Below are positions 21,943-31,295 of a DNA stretch of 64,000 nt, in pieces. The stretch is from Paraconiothyrium sp. Pb-2020. Its lineage: Eukaryota; Ascomycota; Dothideomycetes; Pleosporales; Didymosphaeriaceae. The stretch lies in the NCBI GenBank assembly GCA_022419385.1, contig JAJUBI010000005.1:1364001-1428000 (forward strand), read 5' to 3'. Position numbers and translations under genes: made by a program. Position 1 is the first letter of the stretch. Every line of letters starts with the position of its first letter. The notes beneath the pieces were generated by a model that was given only the letters and a program-made list of their open reading frames with translations, was not told where the DNA came from and searched no databases.

Positions 21943-23389
21943 TTAGACGTGATTGGCTGGATTCGTGAATAAGTGTATCTATACCTGGACCTTAGAGACA
22001 CTCAGTCAATTTCCACTCCCCCGACACTCTGATCTAGCTACCGATTATTTAGGAACTGTGCGCGAAAGCAGTGTGGAGACGAGAGGTACTAGAGCTATGT
22101 GGGTCGCGGCTCGGTTGTATGCGTGTAGCCGAAGTGCGGTTCTACTGAACAGAACCAGGAAGTTTACTCAATATTCAATTCTAATCACCTAAAACGAGGT
22201 GAAACCTTCCTCGTGTGCTTCAATATCTATAATTGGGTTCCAAGTCCGGTCCTGCTCAAGTCCTTCGAAACCGTCAAGGCGAGATACGAGGTTAATCCTA
22301 CAACTAGGCTATTATGCCAGAGGCCACCATACGAACAAGTCAAGCCTTGGGTGTTATTGTAGTAGTGACCTTGCTGGAGTTTCAAGCGGGCCTGCCTGTA
22401 AGGTACGATGTCATTGTGGCGCTTTCGGTCGATACACAAGCGTCACGATAGCTTGTAGTGGGCTGTTCGTGGTGTTGACTACGACATGGTCACCCGCCAT
22501 CGTCATGGTGCAGGCGGGTATCTTGGGGAGTGGGGAATGGCTGGAGAAGATTGAATCCTTTCGGGGAAGAAACAGACCGGACCCCTGAGGAAGCCATGGT
22601 GAATGCGTCGGCTAGCGATGCAGGATGATGTAGGGACGTTGACGTCCGCGTGCGGTTGTCGAAAGGACGGTCGAGAGATCGGCAGGTGGAAGCGGGCGCG
22701 GGTTGCCGAGGTCAGCCCATGTCACGCGAGCCCTCACCACAAACACTGGCGAACATGCCACCGCCGACGCGTACCTGCAACCGCTGCTGCGTGCCTGGCC
22801 GCCTCCCATCCTCCGGGCCCAAGGCCGCTCTGGAGCCTCGGCAGCGCCCGCGTTTAGGCTGTGCACTCCCACTTTCGCAGCGCTGCACGCAATTCCGCGC
22901 CTCGAGCCTGAGATGCGCGGCCGAGAAGCAGCACTGCCCGCTGCGGAGCGGTACGTCAGGCACCGTCAGTGCGTCTTGCCGTGCTTGGACTGGGGATGCG
23001 ACACGAGAATGTATCGGATTGGGCTGTCGGCTGATGGTGGCCATGAAGGTGGGAGCACGGGGCGCCGTGCTGATTGGTGGGACGACGCTTCGAATGCGGA
23101 GTACATGGTGCACTGTCACGAGCATGCGATGCCATTGTCTCTCCACCGCGCTGATCCGCGCGTGTGCTCGTATATACATTTCCTCCTGCCCACTTGTCTG
23201 AAGCGCCTTCGTAGACAAGTACCGTGTCGGATTCAGTCAAAACACACTGCACGTCCACTATATTCACACCACCATACATCGACTGAGCTACCACACCTGA
23301 ACATATAAGGGATACAAGCATACCTCAATCGGGGAATAAAGCACACTCCCAACCCAACAATTATACCCCTTTACACAAGTCACATCAAC
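21943..23389. other. long intergenic region
   Basis: About 1.4 kb. The part 22600-23200 is GC-rich and shows overlapping open frames on both strands, none with a recognisable domain. No second tRNA is seen. The 3' end is the leader of the small mitochondrial-type gene. Confidence 0.5.
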
Positions 23390-24001
23390 ATGTCTCCACG
23401 AACTCCAAGCACAGTGGCCCGCCGCTTCATCGCGACCGCAACACACCGACCCGCTCCCGCTTTCAACGCGTCCCGCGCGGCCGCCCCCTTGATTGCAGCA
23501 ACCGCAGCAGCAACAGCAGCCACCGCAGTCACAGCATCACGAGCCGCACCAAAGCTTGGCCGAGTCGCCAAATGGTATGCCATCCATACCTCACCCAAAC
23601 AACACATCACTGACTGATATAGGTACCTTCCCACCATGGCCGCCGTCGCCTTTGGCATGCTCTACATTCCCGAGACCCTCTTCAACGAGCCCTCCAAGCG
23701 CACTGTAACCCTGGACCAAGCCAACCGCTTCATCGGCATGGGCATCGACCAGCAACTGTCAGACCACAACCACCGCGCCAACCACGGCTATGAACTCACT
23801 CAGGAAGAGAGGAACCAAGCCATGCTCGATTCGTACGGCTCGCGTTCCAGTCTCGACGACATGGAGAAGGCCATCGCAGGCTACGAGGCAACGAGGCCCA
23901 AGGGCCTGATTGAGCAACGCAGGGCACTCGAGGATGCCTATGGCGAGAGGAGCAGCTTGCACCATCTGCGCAAGGCGATGCAGATTTACGAAGTGCAGTG
24001 A
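23390..24001 (+). CDS. small protein with probable mitochondrial targeting sequence
   Basis: Two exons (23390-23574, 23623-24001) give 187 residues; the intron is 48 nt and in phase (W at the junction). The first about 55 residues are rich in Arg, Ala, Ser and Thr with almost no acidic residue (MSPRTPSTVARRFIATATH), as in mitochondrial presequences, and merge into an Ala/Thr-rich hydrophobic stretch. A second hydrophobic stretch (TMAAVAFGMLYIPETLF) could be a single membrane span. The C-terminal half is charged and contains an internal repeat: LDSYGSRSSLDDMEKAI and LEDAYGERSSLHHLRKAM are two copies of one helical unit. I do not recognise the family. Location and topology are inferred from composition. 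Confidence 0.75.
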
Positions 24002-24607
24002 ATGACTGAATGACCTTGAGGTGGGAAGAAGAACATCTATTTGAATATTCATTCGAATGCCTCGGAGGACATCGAAAAAATTGGGAAAGACGTCATGCGA
24101 CAGGAGCGCACATGACCGTCGAGTTGAACCATACCCAGGGCATTGACCCAAGAGGAGCAGTGGATGCAGAGACACGCGCCGCGTTGGCAATGAGGATAAC
24201 AGGAGTTGGGAGTAGCATTAGGACCGTGTGTAGGAGTAGGAAGGGCCTAGTACGAATTGTATCGATACCAGCCATTAACGAATTCCATATGTAAATGTTG
24301 TGAAGTTATTCCACTGCAGAACCCTACATGTGCAGCGCTCTATTTTCTGAGAGATGAAGCTGGAATCTTGCTCGAGTTCTTGAACTTGTTGACTTATAAG
24401 TCACGTGGAGGTCTAAGTTCCCACCAAGGTTCCAAGGTTAGCAAGCTACCGACGTAGCCCTGGCGCTTAGTAATAAAGCTATTCGCGTTCCTTTCTGACT
24501 ATCCACCATCCCAACACGAACACGCTCTCATCTGTCATTATAGTGACAAATGTTCTTTGCCGTAAAGATCAACCATTGGCTTACTCCTGTTGCTATCTGG
24601 GCACTTG
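24002..24607. other. intergenic
   Basis: About 600 bp between the mitochondrial-type gene and the first RING gene. No supported gene is seen. Confidence 0.45.
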
Positions 24608-25541
24608 ATGCGGCAATCTACCAGTAGTCGATTCAGTGTGATCATGCATGACCTCGACGCTTTCCAGCACACATTTCGAGATGTTTGGAGGAGGGTGCAC
24701 ACCGACGTCTTGAGTGATGATGCATTTTCCTTCGTCAATAGCGTATCCTTGTATAGTATACTTTCGCTGCTCCTCATGCCGGCCATGTATCCCATGAGCG
24801 ACGATATTCGAACAAGCTATCAGTTATACCTGCCAACATCGGTTTGGTCTGACCTACCCCGAGCCCCAGACACGAAGTTCGAGGTGCTGACCGTTCATTT
24901 CGATCATCTAATGGAATTCTACCTTGATGAGCCAACCGGTGTCATGCTAACCTGGGTACGTATCATTCATTACGCAGCCCTGCTGCGCGAACTTGAAAGG
25001 CACGATATGATGCCCACGACGGCATGGCTTGAACTGATGAACGTTGCCATCGGCAACTTTCATGACACCCTACACTCAGGAGATGTATGTCCACCACGTG
25101 CACCGGATCGGGACATGGATCAGGGAATATATGATGAGCGAATATGAAATACCTACAGACTTGTCCCTGTGGATCGGTTTTGATGGGCTATTAGTCTCCG
25201 AGGACGCAGTCACCATCGATGATGCCCCCGTGAACAACGATGTCACCATCGATGATGACCCGTTGGACAACCCTACACCTGCACCGACCATGGGCTACGC
25301 AGAAGCTATGAACTACGTCAACAGCCTTGAGCAAGTGGATATGGCAGACTCCGCTACTTACAAGTGCCCTTTCTGCTGGGGTTTGTACAATGATTCGGAT
25401 GCTGATCCTGAGGATACTAACGACCTGACCGTTTGCAAGACTCCATGCAACCACATGTTCCACAAGGGCTGCCTAGTTCAGATTCTTGAGGGGTTTTCAA
25501 CGCTATGTTCGGTCTGCTTTAGGGAACTCAATCTCCACTAA
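24608..25541 (+). CDS. RING-H2 finger protein, accessory
   Basis: Two open blocks in different frames join into one gene of about 270 residues. The C-terminal part (about 25364-25520) is a RING-H2 finger: CPFC, then VCKTPC-N-H-MF-H-KGC and CSVC, with all eight zinc ligands. The N-terminal part is helical with no known domain. The frame change near 25080 is best explained by an intron; two phase-correct choices exist: 24956-25079 (gtacgt...actcag) or 25085-25202 (gtatgt...ccgag). Transcript data are needed to choose. The RING suggests an E3 ubiquitin ligase. The acidic linker contains a duplicated short motif (VTIDDAPVNND / VTIDDDPLDN). Another RING gene lies 1.4 kb downstream. Confidence 0.72.
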
Positions 25542-26958
25542 GCAGACATAGCAAGCCGTACAGCCCAGGAGAGTGCTGAGACTCTTAACACATTTTTACT
25601 AGCTCAAAGAAGCCCTTTGACTAACGTCTGACTAAATTCCTGATATGGTTTGATTGTCGCGTCTCTTCCTGTCCCGCGCAGCCTCGAGCATCATCACTTG
25701 CGACTTCCGGTCGTTGGTGAGTTACAATCCATCTTTGCTAATCAACAATCCAAATTCATTGTTCCTAAATTCACTGATACTCTCATCCCCAATGTTCAAG
25801 AATCGAGTATTTGGTAGTTGTAGTACTACCAAACCATTTACCCAGGTACACTTGTTGATCATTCCTCATACTTGTGCTTCATTTTTCACGCAATTTGCGA
25901 CTACATATACAGGACAAGCCATGGCTCATGAACTCTAAATGTCACACATGAGTCTATCAAGCATATTCACAGATAATACTACTCATTTTTCCCTCGCTGA
26001 AAGGATATGCGACACGGATTGACCGATAGATGGCGTACTGTAACATTACATATTATCCTTAAATGGATAAACCAAGGGTCTAAAACGGTGGAGAGTATCA
26101 TGTACCGGGTGGTGAGCGAAAATGTCTCTCATACCTTTGCCTTGGAATAAGAGATGTTTCCTTTACACCTCTACGATTATGTCGAAGAACATTCGATTTT
26201 CGGTGGAGATTTAGTGCAGGCGATAGCTGGATGAGGATCGAGCCTGATGCATCAGAGATGAGGAGCAGGACGATGACCGATGGCAACGACCAGTACGAGG
26301 ACTAAAATCGCGACGACATCAATCTCCCTGGCCACACACCACTACGCCGGTTATGCCAGTGAAACCAGCAATCGTATTACACACTCTTTTCTCCTATGCG
26401 TCCTCAAAATGATTAACACTCTCGAATGTCTTCATTATTCGAGAATAGCAAAGTCATTTCCTCTACCGAAAACCGAGATTGGGTCTACAATTAGGGAAGG
26501 AGATTCTGAGCGTAAAATAGTACATTTGATATTCGACTAGAAGTACAAAGACACACTATATTATCTTCCTCATTGCTACTTAGGCAATGTCTAGACTATG
26601 AGCCTTTATATGAATTAGTCACGACAGGTATATACACGAGTATGGTAGAACACAAGCTTTTGTCAACCGCCATATCGCCTTGGAGTTTTTGTTTCTATGG
26701 CCAATGTGAATGTGAGGGTGCTATTCTGAGACATCGCGACTCTAGTCGGAATGTCCTTAGCTCCAGATCTTTCATTGCGACCGTGCATATCTGTAACGAT
26801 CAGTAGGACCTAGCTTTCACTTCGCAGTGTCCCTACACCTCGCTCCTATATCAATTTCCTGGACTACTCAACAGCTAGCCAAAACCAACGACACCCACAC
26901 TAAACTCAAGTGACAGAGTCAGAAGTCCCAACCGAATCGAGACCTACCCGGGAAAAAC
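25542..26958. other. AT-rich intergenic region in the accessory block
   Basis: About 1.4 kb, clearly more AT-rich than the housekeeping parts of the window. Only short open frames without motifs occur. No transposon ends or long repeats are seen. Confidence 0.5.
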
Positions 26959-27840
26959 ATGCCTAACCAGTTCGACCCAATGAATGTCATAGAGGAGTGG
27001 AGCCAAGTCAAGAATTGGTTCACCGAACTCCTCGTCGACGCCTGCAAAATCGACATCGACATCGCCAACGAGGTGCTTGCGGAAACTGGCGAGGAGCTCT
27101 CAGGTTTACATATGCAGCCACTAGCAGCTGTCGAAGGCTACGAGGTTGAAGTACGTCAAGAGGACGATGGAGACTACTTGACTATCGCACCACAAGGCGG
27201 GTGGGGCACTGGCCCGGATGAGCGCTTCAAGCTCCCTTCTGGGCCTGAAGAACTTCAAACCAGCTATGACCTGTTCGTTGACTGGTTGGGGGGTATCTTC
27301 GACGCCCGTAATCCCTTTTATATGGCGGAACAATCTGCCTGGGAGCAGTTGCCAGAGGCCGATGATGTCGAGCCTGAGGTCGCCTATCCTCAAAATATGA
27401 CCATTCACGATCCCTTCCCGATCAACTACTGGTTTCTCCCGGGCCCCGATGGAAACAATGACCAGATCCACCTTGCCCCGGCTGCAAACAACGCCGAACC
27501 TGGAGAGGCGTGGGCCCGCAACTTCGTCGAATCCCTAGAGCACGTTGGGCACTCTGAAATCTCCGCGGACGACAATAGGTGCTCCATCTGCTGGTTGCGC
27601 TTCGGAGAGACTGATGAGTTCCACCCACTTTACGAGCCTCCGGCTGTCCCCCGCGATCCACGCGAGGCCGAGGCCGTTCTCCATCTCCAGGAACTCCCGT
27701 TCGATCTTCGTCGCCCCAACAACGATGCTATGATGCTGCCTTGTAAGCACATCTTCGGCCGCGACTGTATCATTGAGTCGTTCTCTGCCAATTCTACGTG
27801 TCCTCTCTGCCGCAAGGAGATGCTTACGTACCTACGGTAG
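26959..27840 (+). CDS. RING-like zinc finger protein with an atypical ligand set
   Basis: A single exon encodes 293 residues. The first about 200 residues are acidic and rich in Trp, Pro and Asp, without a known domain. The C-terminus has C208-x2-C211, a 50-residue loop, then LPC262-K-H264-IFG-RDC270 and C281-PL-C284. In a standard RING the sixth ligand position in CxHxFC/HxxC is Cys or His; here it is Gly267. Seven ligands remain. Such CxHxFG variants are, as far as I recall, common in lineage-specific RING proteins of ascomycetes, so a folded finger is still likely, but E2 binding cannot be assumed. The ATG sits in a good context (aaacATGc). Confidence 0.82.
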   Translation: MPNQFDPMNVIEEWSQVKNWFTELLVDACKIDIDIANEVLAETGEELSGLHMQPLAAVEGYEVEVRQEDDGDYLTIAPQGGWGTGPDERFKLPSGPEELQTSYDLFVDWLGGIFDARNPFYMAEQSAWEQLPEADDVEPEVAYPQNMTIHDPFPINYWFLPGPDGNNDQIHLAPAANNAEPGEAWARNFVESLEHVGHSEISADDNRCSICWLRFGETDEFHPLYEPPAVPRDPREAEAVLHLQELPFDLRRPNNDAMMLPCKHIFGRDCIIESFSANSTCPLCRKEMLTYLR

Positions 27841-27921
27841 GCACGTAGCGCGGTTCAATCTCAAGCACGTGTATGAGTTTGTATTAGCAGTCGAATACGA
27901 ACGAAGGATAATTTTGGGTTC

Positions 27922-27993
27922 ATGAAGATTCAATCGAGCGTGAAGATTGAATGGAGCATGAAGATTGAATGGAGCATGAAGATTGAATGGAGC
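27922..27993 (+). repeat. tandem repeat, 4 copies of an 18-bp unit
   Basis: The unit is ATGAAGATTGAATGGAGC. The last two copies are identical, the second differs at one base and the first at a few. The array starts 82 bp after the stop of the RING-like gene. Its length of 18 keeps a frame, so the plus-strand open frame 27922-28122 would encode a repeated hexapeptide (MKIEWS); I see no other support for that frame as a gene. Confidence 0.9.
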
Positions 27994-28633
27994 ATGAGGG
28001 AAAATGAGGTGGAATCTTCTAGATCAAGGCCGAAGGGCCATCATCACATACTTTTGCGGCGACATATCGTCAGTCTCTTAGTAGCAATACCATTCCTTTG
28101 CAGAAAGTTCGTTCCTTACTAGTCAAAATGTATGTACTCAGTGATACAGCAATATGTGAAGACTTCCTACTGAGACATGTCGTATAGCAAGCTCCTTCTC
28201 AGATTTCCCATTCGTGTAACTGCGTCTTTAGGTGTGCATCTTGTTTCGTATTTTGTATTTCCGGGTGTTGGTGATGTCTTGTGTTCGTCCACGAGTAATA
28301 CTCGGTCTGAGTTATGAGAAATTCTTGGAAGGTAATGAGATAAAGGTCTGAAGGTATAGCCCACATTGATAACAGCTGTAATCTGGTATGTGGCTCCCCG
28401 AACGTGTAACAAAATCGAGTTCTTGATTCCTAACAACTCAGTATACCCTCTCATCAGCCAGATACCAGTTCGGAATGTAGTCGGCGCAGGTGTGTATTGT
28501 CCTCACATGGTTTAGAAAGCGAAAAAACGCTTTTAAGGAAGGTTAACAATGTTTACAGGACGAGAATTCTTGGCGGAATGCATTGTAAAGTAACAGCATG
28601 ACGACTGGGACGGTCTACAATCCCACTGAAGTC

Positions 28634-28640
28634 TATATAA
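28634..28640 (+). promoter_or_regulatory. TATA box
   Basis: TATATAA, 137 bp before the ATG at 28777, a spacing like that of the other TATA-type promoters in this window. Confidence 0.5.
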
Positions 28641-28776
28641 GCCGCAATGGCATTCTGATTAACATCTAAACCTAACAGAGTTCACTACTGAACACATAAT
28701 TGCAAAAGTCGACGCGAATTTCTTCGCCTGAACCACTTAGCTCTGATTCGAGACTCAACGGCGAAATTTGAATAAA

Positions 28777-29310
28777 ATGGCCCCATCCCAGGATCAGATC
28801 AAGGATCTATATGTGGATCTGAGTGGACTGATGCCATCCCAGGATCATATCATGGATCAATACGTGGATCTGGCCATTGAGTACCTCCCCTGCAGTCAAA
28901 CTCATCCCAGCCAGTACCACGTGCTGCGCTGCAAGCATACCGTCATGACCGACACAGTTGTCCCATGCGGCCCGAATTGCTTCGGCGAAGGCCCCTCTAC
29001 GGGCTTCATATGCCACGCTTGTGATGATCATATCAGTGACGTCGACCACCAGAGCAACCATGACACGAAGCCGGCTGCGAAGGATGTTTGGCTGGCTACC
29101 TTCTTTGCTGAGCACCCAGAAGCTTTTGATACGAGGCTCGTTTGGGTCTCGGGGGAGTACCTTCGGCAGCTGCAGGAAGACTGGCGCTTTTGGAATGCTG
29201 CCAATGCGCCGCGCCGTTCCCGCGCTTCCCGCACCCAAGAGACGGGGCGCGTAGACAAGCGTGCCCGCCGAATGACTATTGAGCGTCCCCGTAGATGGGG
29301 CCCATACTAA
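28777..29310 (+). CDS. Cys/His zinc-binding-type protein, paralogue A
   Basis: A single exon encodes 177 residues. The N-terminus is a 17-residue tandem duplication (SQDQIKDLYVDL and SQDHIMDQYVDL; DNA repeat period 51 bp from 28783). Then comes a Cys/His module: C39, C52-x-H54, x9, C64-x3-C68, x10, C79-H80-x-C82. The paralogue at 30000 has identical spacing. The middle region WLATFFAEHPEAFDTRLVW also resembles WLGDFFNEYPDAYTEEKV of the paralogue. The C-terminus is Arg-rich and could act as a nuclear-localisation or nucleic-acid-binding tail. I do not recognise the family. A zinc-binding fold is inferred from ligand spacing. Confidence 0.78.
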   Translation: MAPSQDQIKDLYVDLSGLMPSQDHIMDQYVDLAIEYLPCSQTHPSQYHVLRCKHTVMTDTVVPCGPNCFGEGPSTGFICHACDDHISDVDHQSNHDTKPAAKDVWLATFFAEHPEAFDTRLVWVSGEYLRQLQEDWRFWNAANAPRRSRASRTQETGRVDKRARRMTIERPRRWGPY

Positions 29311-29999
29311 TGATGTATTCACCTGGTGAAGAAAGTAGGGCAAGCTAGTGCCTTGCGAAGGAGTATTATTTATGATTAGTTGTAATATGTGAGTCGGGCG
29401 GGACCCGATCTCGTGAAATGGATTTCTCATTTAGTAATGTTATTGTTGTGAATCGTCCTGAGATTTTCGTGTACCGCAACGCCTACGGGTACTATCAACA
29501 GTTTGCATGGAATCGCGCTGCCTTCGGTGTTTCTTGCTTTCTGATTTGCCTATCTGATGTGCCTATCGATACAATCCCATTCAGGTTCGGGAACGAGCTA
29601 GTCTGATTCCCTTAACAATATACCGTGAATCCTATTTTCAAAAAAATTCAAATTGATTCTTTTTCATGTTGGTAAATACCGTGATCGTGTTCTCAGCTGC
29701 AAGCTACTCATCTATTAAGCTATTCCGTCTGACCAACTGCGTCCCTTTTTGAGCCACCGAATAGCTTGTCTCATGCACAGTGATCACTAACCCACCCCCT
29801 AGGAAATACTTCATGCGACGCATAGTTTCCAAACAATGTCTTTGCACAACGTGGCCCTTGAAATCATATAAGACAGTGGCCCAATAACTGCAGGAAATCA
29901 TTTGAGAAGACCAACTCACTTCAGAAGTGCAACTTAAAAGTTTATCGCTTCAATCACAGACGAACTTTGTCCGAAAGAATACCACCTTTGAAAACGAAG
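29311..29999. other. AT-rich intergenic region
   Basis: About 690 bp between the two paralogues. No gene, repeat or RNA is seen. Confidence 0.5.
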
Positions 30000-30614
30000 A
30001 TGACTGCAATCACCGTTACGATGGACAACGTTGAACCTCGCTATCGATCCGAAGCCCTCAGCTATGCGCCCTGCAATCCGCAGAGCCACTTCCACAAGCT
30101 CCAGTGTGGACACACGGTCATCACCAACCCGGGCGCTTCCTGCGGTCGAAACTGCTCCACCGCCGATTCTGATGACTCTTTTATCTGTCATATGTGTATT
30201 CTTATGTTTTACGACCCGAGCCTCACCGAAGACAACTGCTCATCCAACGTCCGGTACATGCTAGGCGACTTAGGTCGATGCCAAACAGCAGACGCAGAGG
30301 AGGATGTTGAAGAGCACCTCGCCAAGGGCCTGCGACCTTCAGATCCAGCTAAGGCCCAGGATTGGCTTGGTGACTTTTTCAATGAGTATCCCGATGCTTA
30401 CACCGAGGAGAAGGTGAAGGAGACGGAGACGAGGGAGACAGAGACGAGGAAGACAGGGACGAGGAAGACAGGGACGAGGAAGACAGAGACGAGGAAGACG
30501 CAGACAAAGAAGAAGAACAAGCACAAGAAGAGGAAGCGGAATTTGGAAGACGGGCGTGGTATCTTGTTCGAGGATGCTGCTCGCAACAATAAAAAGGCTC
30601 GGATCATAAACTGA
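30000..30614 (+). CDS. Cys/His zinc-binding-type protein, paralogue B, with a basic repeat tail
   Basis: A single exon encodes 204 residues. It shares with paralogue A the module C25, C36-x-H38, x9, C48-x3-C52, x10, C63-H64-x-C66, and the following helical segment. The C-terminal part is a run of pentapeptide repeats of the form (T/K)-ET-R / KTGTR, produced by a degenerate 15-bp repeat at about 30420-30503, followed by a strongly basic stretch (KKKNKHKKRKR) that looks like a nuclear localisation signal. A second in-frame start exists at 30024 (MDNVEP). Function unknown. The repeat tract is likely to vary in length between strains. Confidence 0.78.
   Translation: MTAITVTMDNVEPRYRSEALSYAPCNPQSHFHKLQCGHTVITNPGASCGRNCSTADSDDSFICHMCILMFYDPSLTEDNCSSNVRYMLGDLGRCQTADAEEDVEEHLAKGLRPSDPAKAQDWLGDFFNEYPDAYTEEKVKETETRETETRKTGTRKTGTRKTETRKTQTKKKNKHKKRKRNLEDGRGILFEDAARNNKKARIIN
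30420..30503 (+). repeat. degenerate 15-bp coding tandem repeat
   Basis: About five copies of a unit close to GAGACGAGGAAGACA, purine-only on the coding strand except for C. It lies in frame within paralogue B and encodes the ETRKT/GTRKT repeats. Confidence 0.8.
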
Positions 30615-31295
30615 GAGCGTGAACGATTGTAGAGCTTCAGTGGCCAAGACTGCCATGGGCCATTGGGTTTGCTGACGTCCAGCATCCAACCGACCTTGAG
30701 AGCGAGTGTTTCACAGCCTCTTAACAATCATCCTATTTGTTTCTGTAATTTCGCGAGTACCTGCATTTCATCCATAGGCGGTCAGTTTTGCAGCCAAGCT
30801 GAGTCGGTCGCGCTCAGTATAGCATCTTTCTTAAGTGTTTTTGAATTTCAAAATTTCATACACTCCTGGCGACATCGTCTACTGTTACAACTGCTAAAAC
30901 AATCAGATCGTGTTATATGATGTAGCTCCCTCCAATTGTGCACCAACCCAACAAACGTCCTGGCAGCGCACATGAGTAGAAAAGCCATGTGATTTACTCT
31001 ACCCCGCCTCAGTAACACTTCCAGCCACAGCCCGTCCGCAAAGTGTCAGCTTGGCGGGGAGCAAAGACTGTGTGTCTAATATGGCGGGGTCGTCGACCGG
31101 TATGCGACCGATCGCATCACGGAAGAAGGAAGACGAAAGGGACAAGGTGACAGAACAAGAGTAAGATAGATACTTACCAACGCCTCATAATGCAGATGCA
31201 GTAGTCCTTTCTAGTCTATGCTTAATCCAGATGTATCGTACACCTACCCTTACATGATATGCCACTACATGATATACAATTCGACGTCCCCTCCA
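30615..31295. other. convergent intergenic region
   Basis: About 680 bp between paralogue B and the 3' end of MRH4. Nothing further is recognised. Confidence 0.5.

Larger units (their letters stand above)
27841..28776. other. intergenic with 18-bp tandem repeats and a TATA box
   Basis: Contains the tandem array listed separately at 27922-27993 and, at its 3' end, the promoter of the next gene. No other gene is seen. Confidence 0.5.

Noticed and set aside
27922..27993. CRISPR-like array
   Set aside because: The units are directly adjacent without spacers, and the DNA is eukaryotic; it is a simple tandem repeat.
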